Origin: Pseudonocardiaceae bacterium
GTDB lineage: Bacteria; Actinomycetota; Actinomycetes; Mycobacteriales; Pseudonocardiaceae
Assembly (NCBI GenBank): GCA_025937115.1
Contig: JAICSB010000224.1
Location: 1 to 5,943 of the forward strand
Direction of reading: 5' to 3'
DNA length: 5,943 nucleotides
This document shows, piece by piece, positions 1-5,209 of this stretch; within the stretch, counting starts at the first letter, position 1, and each line of letters starts with the position of its first letter. The position numbers and the translations under genes are program-made. The notes under the pieces were generated by a model, which worked only from the letters and a program-made list of their open reading frames with translations, was not told where the DNA came from and made no database searches.

Positions 1-816
1 GACCGGCGCGTGCTGCAGGCGGTGGCGGGTCAGGCGCTGCTCGCGCTGCGGGCCCAGCGGATGGCGGCCCAGGCGCGCGACGCCCAACGCCGAGCCGAAG
101 CCACCGAGCTGCGCAGCGCGCTGCTCTCCGCGGTCGGCCATGACCTTCGCACGCCGCTGACCTCGATCAAGGCTGCGGCGAGCAGCTTGCGCGACCCGGA
201 GCTGACACTGTCCGACGCCGACACCACCGAATTGCTGGCTACCGTCGAGGAGTCCGCGGACCGCCTCCAGGGGCTGGTCGACAACCTGCTCGACTCCGCC
301 CGGCTGGCAACGGGAGCTGTGCTGCCGCAGCTGACCGCGGTGGGCTACGACGAGGTCGTCGCACGTGCCCTGTCGACCGTGGACGGCGGGCATCTCGTCG
401 CCACCGACGTCGATGACACGCTGGCGGCGGTGCTCGCTGATGCGGGGCTGCTCGAGCGGGTGGTGGCAAACGTCATCGACAACGCACTGCGGCACGGTCA
501 GGGGGCCTCGGTGCTGATCCGGGCGACGGTGCACGGCGGGGAGGCCGAGCTGGCCGTCAGCGACCGCGGGCCCGGCCTGCCGATCGGGGCACTCGAGTCG
601 TTGTTCGCGCCGTTCCAGCGGCTCGGCGATCGGTCGTCGCGGCCCGGGGTGGGCCTGGGTCTGGCGGTGGCCCGCGGCTTCACCGAAGCGATGGGCGGCC
701 GTATTCGCGCCGAGCCGACCCCCGGCGGTGGCTTGACCATGACGATCACTCTTCCGCTCGCACCGACTCCATCGGCCACGGTGCCCGAGCTCGCCGCCCG
801 AACCCGCGAGCCGTGA
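1..816 (+). CDS. kdpD: KdpD-type sensor histidine kinase, C-terminal part (5' end outside window)
   Basis: Membrane sensor kinase of the potassium/turgor two-component system. It autophosphorylates on histidine and passes the phosphate to KdpE. The frame is open from base 1, so the GTG at 10 is probably internal; the usual N-terminal KdpD and USP domains, four membrane helices and GAF region would lie upstream. Counting codons from base 1, a helical linker is followed by the H-box SAVGHDLRTPLTS with the phosphoacceptor His at codon 47. The ATP-binding domain shows the N-box VIDNALRHG (Asn 161), the G1 box DRGPGLP (Asp 188) and the G2 box GVGLGL (codons 216-221), so the catalytic core looks intact. 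The stop overlaps the next gene's ATG by one base. The assignment to KdpD rather than another kinase rests on the GHDLRTPLTSIKAA box and on the KdpE-like neighbour. Confidence 0.93.
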   Translation, partial: DRRVLQAVAGQALLALRAQRMAAQARDAQRRAEATELRSALLSAVGHDLRTPLTSIKAAASSLRDPELTLSDADTTELLATVEESADRLQGLVDNLLDSARLATGAVLPQLTAVGYDEVVARALSTVDGGHLVATDVDDTLAAVLADAGLLERVVANVIDNALRHGQGASVLIRATVHGGEAELAVSDRGPGLPIGALESLFAPFQRLGDRSSRPGVGLGLAVARGFTEAMGGRIRAEPTPGGGLTMTITLPLAPTPSATVPELAARTREP

Positions 817-1499
817 TGACGACCCGGGTCCTGGTGGTCGACGATGACGCGCACATCCTGCGCGCCATCCGCATCCACCTCACTGCCTGCGGCTACGCCG
901 TGCGCACCGCACAAACCGGCCGGGCAGCGCTGCGAGCCGGTGCCGAGGAACACCCCGACCTGGTGCTCCTCGACCTCGGCCTGCCCGATCTCGACGGCAC
1001 CGCGGTGATCACAGAGCTACGCAGCTGGTCCACCGTGCCGATCATCGTGCTCTCCGCCCGAACCGATGGCGCCGGCAAGATCAACGCGCTGGACACCGGG
1101 GCCGACGACTACCTGACCAAGCCGTTCAGCATGCCCGAGCTGCTCGCTCGGATGCGAGCCGCTGTGCGCAGGTCCGGTTCGCAGACTGATCGGGACACGG
1201 TGGTCGCCACCCGGGACTTCAGCATCGACCTCGCGGCGAAGAGAGTACTCAGCCGCACCGGAACGCAGGTGCACCTGACGCCCACCGAGTGGGCCATCCT
1301 CGAAATCCTGGTCCGGGACCGCGGTGCACTTGTTTCCCAGCATCGGCTGCTCAGCGAGATATGGGGACCCGCCTACCGCACCGAAACCAACTACCTGCGG
1401 GTCTACCTGGCCCAACTGCGCCGCAAGCTGGAACCAGAACCGGCCCGCCCCCGCTACCTGATCACCGAATCCGGAATGGGCTACCGATTCCAGGACTGA
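816..1499 (+). CDS. kdpE: KdpE-type response regulator (OmpR/PhoB family)
   Basis: Cytoplasmic DNA-binding response regulator, partner of KdpD; in well-studied bacteria it activates the kdpFABC potassium pump operon. The length (227 aa from ATG) is normal for the family. The receiver domain shows the acidic pocket VVDDD near residues 8-11, phosphoacceptor Asp 53 in LLDLGLPDLDG, the conserved Ser in VLSAR and Lys 102 in YLTKPF. The C-terminal winged helix (about residues 130-227) carries LTPTEWAILEIL, the recognition-helix region TNYLRVYLAQLRRKL and the terminal hairpin ITESGMGYRF, which is very KdpE-like. ATG 816 overlaps the kdpD stop (TGATG), implying translational coupling; GTG 813 directly before it is an alternative start. 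No clear Shine-Dalgarno is seen. No kdp structural gene follows, so the pump genes are probably upstream or elsewhere. Confidence 0.95.
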   Translation: MTTRVLVVDDDAHILRAIRIHLTACGYAVRTAQTGRAALRAGAEEHPDLVLLDLGLPDLDGTAVITELRSWSTVPIIVLSARTDGAGKINALDTGADDYLTKPFSMPELLARMRAAVRRSGSQTDRDTVVATRDFSIDLAAKRVLSRTGTQVHLTPTEWAILEILVRDRGALVSQHRLLSEIWGPAYRTETNYLRVYLAQLRRKLEPEPARPRYLITESGMGYRFQD

Positions 1500-1540
1500 C
1501 GCCGCACCGTCCGGCGGCTACGCCAGTGCATCTACTGGTC

Positions 1541-1546
1541 TAAGGT
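1541..1546 (+). promoter_or_regulatory. Possible -10 box (TAAGGT) upstream of the STAS gene
   Basis: TAAGGT fits the actinobacterial TAnnnT -10 pattern and lies in the gap after kdpE. A start site about 7 bases downstream would put the 1549-1581 stem-loop at the very 5' end of the STAS-gene transcript. No convincing -35 is seen, so this is only a candidate. A smaller dyad, CCAGT/ACTGG (1523-1527 and 1534-1538), lies just before it. Confidence 0.2.
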
Positions 1547-1548
1547 GT

Positions 1549-1581
1549 TTGCTGAATGGTGCGGTCTGCGCCGTTCAGCAA
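1549..1581 (+). terminator. Strong stem-loop after kdpDE; possible intrinsic terminator without U-tract
   Basis: The left arm TTGCTGAATGGTGC (1549-1562) pairs with the right arm GCGCCGTTCAGCAA (1568-1581) over 14 continuous base pairs, two of them G-T/U wobbles, closing a 5-base loop GGTCT. It begins 49 bases after the kdpE stop and ends 115 bases before the STAS start. No run of T follows, so it would be a U-less hairpin terminator, a type proposed for mycobacteria. It could instead be a 5' leader structure of the next transcript. Confidence 0.45.
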
Positions 1582-1680
1582 CAGAGTTCACCCGGTCCAG
1601 ACCGTCGGTGCTCTGCAGGCACGACGGATGGCGGCCCCGCGGTGTAGGTGCGCCTTCATCGTTGTGTGTCGGAGCGAACG

Positions 1681-1688
1681 GTGAGGAG
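1681..1688 (+). promoter_or_regulatory. Ribosome binding site deciding the GTG start of the STAS gene
   Basis: GTGAGGAG contains a good Shine-Dalgarno core (GAGGAG) and ends 8 bases before GTG 1697. No in-frame ATG lies near, so this site fixes the start. Confidence 0.6.
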
Positions 1689-1696
1689 CCGGACCA

Positions 1697-2473
1697 GTGA
1701 CCTGTACGCCAAATCTGTCCGGCGAGGGCGAGGACTTACTCGCTACCGATCATCGCAACGGTACCGCCGGCCCGGGCACCTCGGCTCAGCTGCTCGGGGT
1801 GACCGTGCGACGTCCGGCCGTCGGGGTACATGTGGTGGCGGTAGCTGGTGAGCTGGACATACTTACCGCGTCGCTACTCGAAGCGTGCATGCACGAACAG
1901 CTCGCCGCCGTTCCGACGCATCTGATCCTGGACCTGGAAGGGGTGCGTTTCCTGGGCGCCAGCGGTCTGAGCTCTCTGCTGCGGGTCCACGAACTTGCCC
2001 AACAGACCCCCGGGACGGGGCTGCACCTCGCTGGCATGGTTACCCGGGTGGTGGCGCGCTCACTGGAAGTCACCGGGTTGCTGGGGAAGTTCGATAGTTA
2101 CCCCTGCGTGACTGACGCCCTGACCGCGCTGATCGACGCAACAGAGCTGACGATCAACACCGAACAGGTGGCCTTGCTGTCGATAATCGGGCGGCTCGAC
2201 GTGCCGGGGCTGACGCAGCTGCGACTGCAGTTGCAGGCGCTTTTAGACACCGACATTAAGTACCTGGTGGTGAATCTGGCCGGGGTGGGCAGCTGCGACT
2301 ATCGACTGTTTGACGTGCTGGCCTGGGCTCACCACGTGCTCACCGACCGTCAGGGTTGGTTGCGGTTGGTCGGGGTCGGCCCGGCAGTCCGCAACGCCCT
2401 AGATGAAGCCACGACGTCTGAGTGCCTACTGGTCTACGAGGCTGCGGAGTGGTCCACCGATCTGGCTGGCTAA
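1697..2473 (+). CDS. Tandem STAS-domain protein (anti-sigma factor antagonist-like)
   Basis: 258 residues, no signal peptide or membrane segment, so likely cytoplasmic. After a Gly/Thr-rich N-terminal tail of about 35 residues there are two STAS folds. Domain 1 (about 35-146) has VVAVAGELDILTA, LILDLEGVRFLGASGLSSLL and a distal LEVTGLLGKFD segment. Domain 2 (about 152-252) has LLSIIGRLDVPGL and YLVVNLAGVGSCDYRLFDVL. SpoIIAA/RsbV-type antagonists bind an anti-sigma kinase and are switched by phosphorylation of a serine; in domain 1 this aligns with Ser 89 (codon 1961-1963), while domain 2 has Arg 203 there. The protein may therefore be half switchable and half constitutive, which is inference. 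No kinase or sigma gene is present in the window, so the partner is unknown. Typical antagonists have a single domain of about 110 residues, making this double form notable. Confidence 0.85.
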   Translation: MTCTPNLSGEGEDLLATDHRNGTAGPGTSAQLLGVTVRRPAVGVHVVAVAGELDILTASLLEACMHEQLAAVPTHLILDLEGVRFLGASGLSSLLRVHELAQQTPGTGLHLAGMVTRVVARSLEVTGLLGKFDSYPCVTDALTALIDATELTINTEQVALLSIIGRLDVPGLTQLRLQLQALLDTDIKYLVVNLAGVGSCDYRLFDVLAWAHHVLTDRQGWLRLVGVGPAVRNALDEATTSECLLVYEAAEWSTDLAG

Positions 2474-2487
2474 AGCATGAAAGCGCC

Positions 2488-2517
2488 CATCTACTGACGC
2501 CACGGCGCCCGTAGGTG
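2488..2517 (+). promoter_or_regulatory. Possible hairpin overlapping the MarR gene's likely ribosome binding site
   Basis: CATCTAC (2488-2494) can pair with GTAGGTG (2511-2517), seven pairs with one wobble; the interior can form a further short CGC/GCG stem. The right arm contains most of AGGTGA (2513-2518), the only Shine-Dalgarno-like sequence before GTG 2532. It may dampen translation of the next gene or help end the STAS transcript. Such short GC-rich pairings also arise by chance. Confidence 0.2.
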
Positions 2518-2531
2518 ATTGAATCTGCTGA

Positions 2532-3020
2532 GTGGGCGATAAAGGCGACCTGCATGCCCGGTCGAGCGGTCAGCGCGTGAGCCGTGGCCACAACGCGGGG
2601 CCGGTGACGGAGGAGGACCTCCGTTGGATCATCGCCCATCTGCGCGTGGTGGTCGCCACCAGCTCCGCAGTCTGGGCGGGCCGCGGAATGACGTTATTGC
2701 AGCTCACCGTGCTGCACTTGATCAGCGCGCTGTCTCCGCTGACGCTTACCGACCTGGCCCAGGTCCTCGGTACCAAACCGCCGGCTACCTCCGCGATCGT
2801 CGATCGGCTGATGCACGCGGGGCTGGTGTGCCGCACGCCGGACCCGCAAGACGGTCGACGCGTCCGGTTGTCCCTCACTGCCGCCGCCGAACCGATCATC
2901 GGCGACACCGACCCGGACACCGCCAGGCGCCTACTGACGGTCCTCAGCCGCATGAGCCCGCAGAGCCGTCGGCAGCTGATCGAGATACTCATGGACGTCG
3001 TCCGCCGATCCGCCGAGTAG
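2532..3020 (+). CDS. MarR-family transcriptional regulator
   Basis: 162-residue protein with the MarR winged-helix plan, acting as a DNA-binding dimer. A dimerisation helix (about 26-48) precedes the DNA-binding domain: LTLLQLTVL-like helix (53-67), LTLTDLAQVLG (70-80), recognition helix KPPATSAIVDRLMHAGLV (82-99) and the wing with the family's D-x-x-D-x-R-R signature (D104, D107, R109, R110) running into RLSLT. C-terminal helices (about 127-160) complete the dimer interface. The start is uncertain: GTG 2532 has AGGTGA 13 bases upstream, a rather long gap, while in-frame GTG 2577 and GTG 2604 give shorter proteins that keep the whole domain. The first 24 residues look non-conserved. MarR proteins usually repress their own or adjacent genes and release DNA on binding small aromatic or oxidant ligands. 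The gene lies 58 bases after the STAS gene and 78 before an oxidoreductase, a plausible target. Confidence 0.9.
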   Translation: MGDKGDLHARSSGQRVSRGHNAGPVTEEDLRWIIAHLRVVVATSSAVWAGRGMTLLQLTVLHLISALSPLTLTDLAQVLGTKPPATSAIVDRLMHAGLVCRTPDPQDGRRVRLSLTAAAEPIIGDTDPDTARRLLTVLSRMSPQSRRQLIEILMDVVRRSAE

Positions 3021-3039
3021 GCACGGCCCCCCGACACAG

Positions 3040-3052
3040 GCCAGTACCTGGC
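3040..3052. promoter_or_regulatory. Perfect dyad upstream of the oxidoreductase; candidate operator
   Basis: GCCAG-TAC-CTGGC is a perfect inverted repeat with 5-base arms. It sits about 47 to 59 bases upstream of the predicted transcript start of the next gene and just after the MarR stop. A wider pair, CCCGAC (3030-3035) and GTCGGG (3071-3076), encloses it. MarR operators are usually longer (16-20 bp), so this is a weak candidate; it could be a small hairpin at the end of the MarR mRNA. Confidence 0.22.
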
Positions 3053-3086
3053 AGACGCTGCAGAACAAACGTCGGGAAACACGCGA

Positions 3087-3092
3087 TAGGCT
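3087..3092 (+). promoter_or_regulatory. -10 box (TAGGCT) of a probable leaderless promoter
   Basis: TAGGCT matches the actinobacterial TAnnnT -10 consensus and ends only 6 bases before ATG 3099. Transcription would then begin at or next to the A of the ATG, giving a leaderless mRNA, a common arrangement in mycobacteria. This agrees with the absence of a Shine-Dalgarno before the ATG. No clear -35 box is seen 17-18 bases upstream. Confidence 0.5.
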
Positions 3093-3098
3093 GCGGCG

Positions 3099-4364
3099 AT
3101 GGGCCAGCGCGACATCGACGTTGTCGTGTTCGGCGCAACCAGCCTTACCGACCGTCATGTTGCCGCGTACCTAGCGCAGCGCGCGCCGGAGCTGGGGGGC
3201 CTGCGCTGGGCTGCCGCGGCGCGCGATGGTGCTAAGGCTAAGCGGGTGCTCGCCGCAGAGGGCGTGGAGCCGGCTGAGATGATCGTCGCCGAGGTGGGTG
3301 ATCCCTCGTCACTTAATGCCATGGCCTCCCGCGCCACCGTGATGCTCAACCTGGTCGGCCCGTACATGCTGTATGGCGAGTCGGTGATCGAGGCGTGCGT
3401 CGACGCTGGCTGCCACTACATCGATCTCACAGGCGAGATTCCCTTCGTCCGTCGGATGATTGCAGCCTTCGATGCTCGGGCGCGCGCGGCCGGAGTCAAG
3501 ATCGTGCAAGTCTGCGGGGTTGCGGCGCTTCCACCCGATCTCGGGATCGCGCTCGCTGCTGAAGCCGCTGCCAGAGTAGGTGAACATTTGGTCGAGGTGG
3601 ACGTCGAGTCGCGCATCGTCGAGCAGCCGATGCCGCCTCGCCCGTCCGACGTACTCTCCGGTGGCAGTTTGCAGAGCATCGTCGCGGTCGCCGGCGACCC
3701 AGAGATCGACTGCATCGTCGACCCGGGCTGCCTCGTGTCTGATCCCGCGACCGCCCAGGCGGTTCGCGTCCGCAGCCCGATCCGAGTCCGTCCTCGCTAC
3801 CGCGACGGCGCAGTGATTGCGCCGATGGTGCCGGTTGCGTTCATCAACCCTGCGGTGATCCACCGTGCCGCGGTGCTGCGCGCAGAGAAAGATGGGAAGC
3901 CGTTTACGCCCTTCGCCTACCAGGAGGGCCTGGCCTTCGGAGGATCGACCGCTTCCCTGCCGGTTCGTTACGTGGTCGCCGGCGCGCTCTCTGGCATCCA
4001 GGGCCTTGTCGGCATGTTGGCTCGTGCCCACCGACCGGACGTAGGCCGAAGGGTGTCGCGTTTCCTGGCGCAGGCCCTTCCGGGCTCCGGCTATGAGCCG
4101 GCCCGCGAGCGTCTGGAGCCCTGGCGCTGGCAAATGTCCATCCGGGCCAGGACCTCGACCGGCCGGGAGATGCGGGTCGAGATCAATGCCGACGGACACC
4201 CCTTTTACTGCACAACCGCGCGCATGCTAGCGGAAGCGGGCCTGCTGCTTTCAGAAGCGGGATCGACACCTGACCGCTCCGGTTGCCTCACACCCTCGAC
4301 CGCCCTTGGTACCCGCAGCGCCGGGCGCTTTGCGCGAGCAGGACTGCGATTCTCGCTCGCCTAG
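3099..4364 (+). CDS. Saccharopine dehydrogenase-like / trans-acting enoyl reductase family protein
   Basis: 421 residues, close to the roughly 420 usual for mycobacterial proteins of this family (Rv2449c and Rv2953 type; Rv2953 reduces a double bond in phthiocerol/phenolic glycolipid synthesis). The N-terminal Rossmann strand DIDVVVFGAT, the family block NLVGPYMLYGE (84-94) with AGCHYIDLTGE (103-113), and the C-terminal GCLTPSTALG ... RFARAGLRF ending are all recognisable, so the gene is complete. ATG 3099 starts right at the Rossmann domain and fits the leaderless promoter. Two oddities are seen. The usual glycine loop GATGF(T/S/V)G reads GATSLTD (residues 12-18). The motif usually written CGFDS(I/V)PSDL reads CGVAALPPDL (139-148). 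The cofactor or substrate may differ, or activity may be lost; the frame itself is undamaged. A broad lipid-related role is only inferred from the family. Confidence 0.85.
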   Translation: MGQRDIDVVVFGATSLTDRHVAAYLAQRAPELGGLRWAAAARDGAKAKRVLAAEGVEPAEMIVAEVGDPSSLNAMASRATVMLNLVGPYMLYGESVIEACVDAGCHYIDLTGEIPFVRRMIAAFDARARAAGVKIVQVCGVAALPPDLGIALAAEAAARVGEHLVEVDVESRIVEQPMPPRPSDVLSGGSLQSIVAVAGDPEIDCIVDPGCLVSDPATAQAVRVRSPIRVRPRYRDGAVIAPMVPVAFINPAVIHRAAVLRAEKDGKPFTPFAYQEGLAFGGSTASLPVRYVVAGALSGIQGLVGMLARAHRPDVGRRVSRFLAQALPGSGYEPARERLEPWRWQMSIRARTSTGREMRVEINADGHPFYCTTARMLAEAGLLLSEAGSTPDRSGCLTPSTALGTRSAGRFARAGLRFSLA

Positions 4365-4387
4365 AACTGCCGTCTGCGGCTAGTCGG

Positions 4388-4438
4388 AGGATACCTCGGC
4401 GAAGTACAAGCGTCGGCGGTCGAGTAGGATACCGAGGT
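4388..4438. repeat. Short direct plus inverted repeat cluster
   Basis: AGGATACC occurs twice (4388-4395 and 4426-4433), 38 bases apart. The bases following the first copy and overlapping the second form an inverted pair, ACCTCGG (4393-4399) and CCGAGGT (4432-4438). The arrangement could be a two-site operator or a long-loop hairpin just after the oxidoreductase gene. It may also be chance at this length. Confidence 0.3.
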
Positions 4439-4529
4439 GACGCCCGCTGCGATTATGTAACTCGGCCCGACTCCATGGTTGTCGGGATCAAATAGGCGAT
4501 CTAGCCACAACTGCGAGACGGCGTCGGGC

Positions 4530-4548
4530 CGCCGGAGGATTTCCGGCG
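4530..4548. repeat. Small perfect hairpin
   Basis: CGCCGGA (4530-4536) and TCCGGCG (4542-4548) form seven Watson-Crick pairs around the 5-base loop GGATT. No T-run follows, so it is not a classical terminator, though it could serve as a U-less one for the oxidoreductase transcript about 165 bases upstream. Confidence 0.3.
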
Positions 4549-4754
4549 TGCTGCCCGTGGCTGTGGTGCGATCTACCCAATGACTGGCGCACATCATCTG
4601 CCGAGGTCGCCGAGATCGATCGGGGCCACCATCGCTTCGCGCTCGTTCCGGGCGCGCGATTGCTTCACCCAGTTGAGCGGAGGTACGCACAGAGCCCTCT
4701 AGGTGTCGAGTCGTGGAGTCGAAGCAACGGCTAGGGATGTCGTTGCCAACCTGC

Positions 4755-4761
4755 GGGGGAG
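4755..4761 (+). promoter_or_regulatory. Ribosome binding site favouring the GTG 4766 start
   Basis: GGGGGAG is a purine-rich Shine-Dalgarno-like run 4 bases before GTG 4766. Its spacing is slightly short, but it is the only such site near the starts that put a signal peptide at the N-terminus. GTG 4703 has none. Confidence 0.4.
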
Positions 4762-4765
4762 TTTC

Positions 4766-5209
4766 GTGTTTTGTATCTTGGTGAAATCACTTGGGGTTGC
4801 TCTGGCATCAGTTCTGTTGACGCTAATGGCGGTACCCGCGCACGGCGACTCGGCCCTGTTTCAGTCACCGGCGCAGTATCCTGGGTTGCCCGGTTTGGGA
4901 CATGGCGCGGTGGTCAGCGGCGACTTTAACGGTGACGGCTCCTCCGACCTTGCGGTGGTCGATCTTGCGGCGGGCGGTGTGCGGGTACTGCTCAATCGGG
5001 GCCATGGCAGCTTCGCACCCGCTTCGTTCTACCCGACGGGGGCGGGAGCTGCGGCGGTGACGGCCGCCGATTTTACTGGCCACGGCCACATCGACCTGGT
5101 CGTGGCCAACATGCTGGATTCCACCGTGGTCCTGCTGACCAATCGAGGAGATGGCACCTTCACCCGAGAAGCGACGTATCCCACCAGCCCCGTCCGGGGC
5201 GAATCGTGA
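4766..5209 (+). CDS. Secreted FG-GAP/VCBS beta-propeller protein, N-terminal piece (frame broken at its end)
   Basis: 147 residues from GTG 4766; GTG 4703 (168 aa) and GTG 4781 are alternative starts. The N-terminus is a Sec-type signal peptide: Lys 7, a hydrophobic core GVALASVLLTLMAV and a likely cleavage after AHG (residue 27). Two FG-GAP repeats follow, with calcium-loop motifs DFNGDGSSDL (starting at 4922) and a degenerate DFTGHGHIDL (5069), each followed by a VxVLLxNRGxGxF strand pair. Such repeats form blades of a beta-propeller in exported binding proteins; the ligand is unknown. The reading frame ends in TGA 5207-5209 just where a third repeat begins, and that repeat continues in another frame as the following entry. 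Two blades cannot make a closed propeller, so this piece is probably the front half of a split gene. Confidence 0.75.
   Translation: MFCILVKSLGVALASVLLTLMAVPAHGDSALFQSPAQYPGLPGLGHGAVVSGDFNGDGSSDLAVVDLAAGGVRVLLNRGHGSFAPASFYPTGAGAAAVTAADFTGHGHIDLVVANMLDSTVVLLTNRGDGTFTREATYPTSPVRGES
5186..5209 (+). other. Frameshift site in the beta-propeller gene
   Basis: The reading frame changes by one base here. Upstream the protein reads TYPTSPVRGES then stops; in the downstream frame the bases just before GTG 5206 read GRIVTADFNGDG, a normal repeat start. The calcium loops of repeats 1 and 2 are 147 bases apart, those of repeats 2 and 3 are 146 apart. One lost base, most likely in CCCC (5188-5191) or GGGG (5196-5199), explains this. 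It may be a true mutation or a sequencing error. Confidence 0.75.

Larger units (their letters stand above)
4365..4765. other. Intergenic stretch with no convincing gene
   Basis: About 400 bases between the oxidoreductase and the propeller gene. The sequence looks less GC-rich than the neighbours. It holds a short repeat cluster (4388-4438), a small hairpin (4530-4548), an orphan GGAGG (4679-4683) with no start codon at a useful distance, and GTG 4703, an alternative in-frame start for the propeller gene without a good ribosome binding site. TAGGAT (4425-4430) resembles a -10 box but has no -35. A minus-strand frame is open from 4690 down to 4361; its protein resembles nothing I recognise. 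No tRNA or transposon end was seen. Confidence 0.5.

Noticed and set aside
1593..1604. CGGTC-CA-GACCG dyad in the gap before the STAS gene
   Set aside because: Five-base arms in GC-rich DNA are expected by chance and there is no second copy nearby or link to a promoter.
1530..2496. Shared CATCTACTG at 1529-1537 and 2488-2496 in the two gaps flanking the STAS gene
   Set aside because: Only a nine-base match with different surroundings and structures; too short to call a repeat.
2570..3115. Minus-strand frame of 181 codons opposite the MarR gene
   Set aside because: The + strand frame has a clear winged-helix signature; the minus frame is Ser/Arg-rich without motifs and is a shadow.
3309..4199. 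Long minus-strand open frame of 296 codons opposite the oxidoreductase gene
   Set aside because: It lies wholly inside a well-supported + strand gene. Its translation is rich in Arg, His and Asp with no recognisable motif, as expected for the complement of GC-rich coding sequence.
4361..4690. Minus-strand frame of 109 codons in the gap before the propeller gene, possible small gene or gene remnant
   Set aside because: The part from about 4597 down reads less like random shadow than most, but I recognise no family, see no ribosome binding site, and the codon third positions are only moderately GC-rich. A protein search with the segment from 4597 to 4361 would decide; a hit to an annotated family would revive it.
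5186..5209. Programmed -1 ribosomal frameshift in the propeller gene
   Set aside because: No X-XXY-YYZ slippery heptamer in the zero frame and no clear downstream pseudoknot. A base deletion or sequencing error is simpler.
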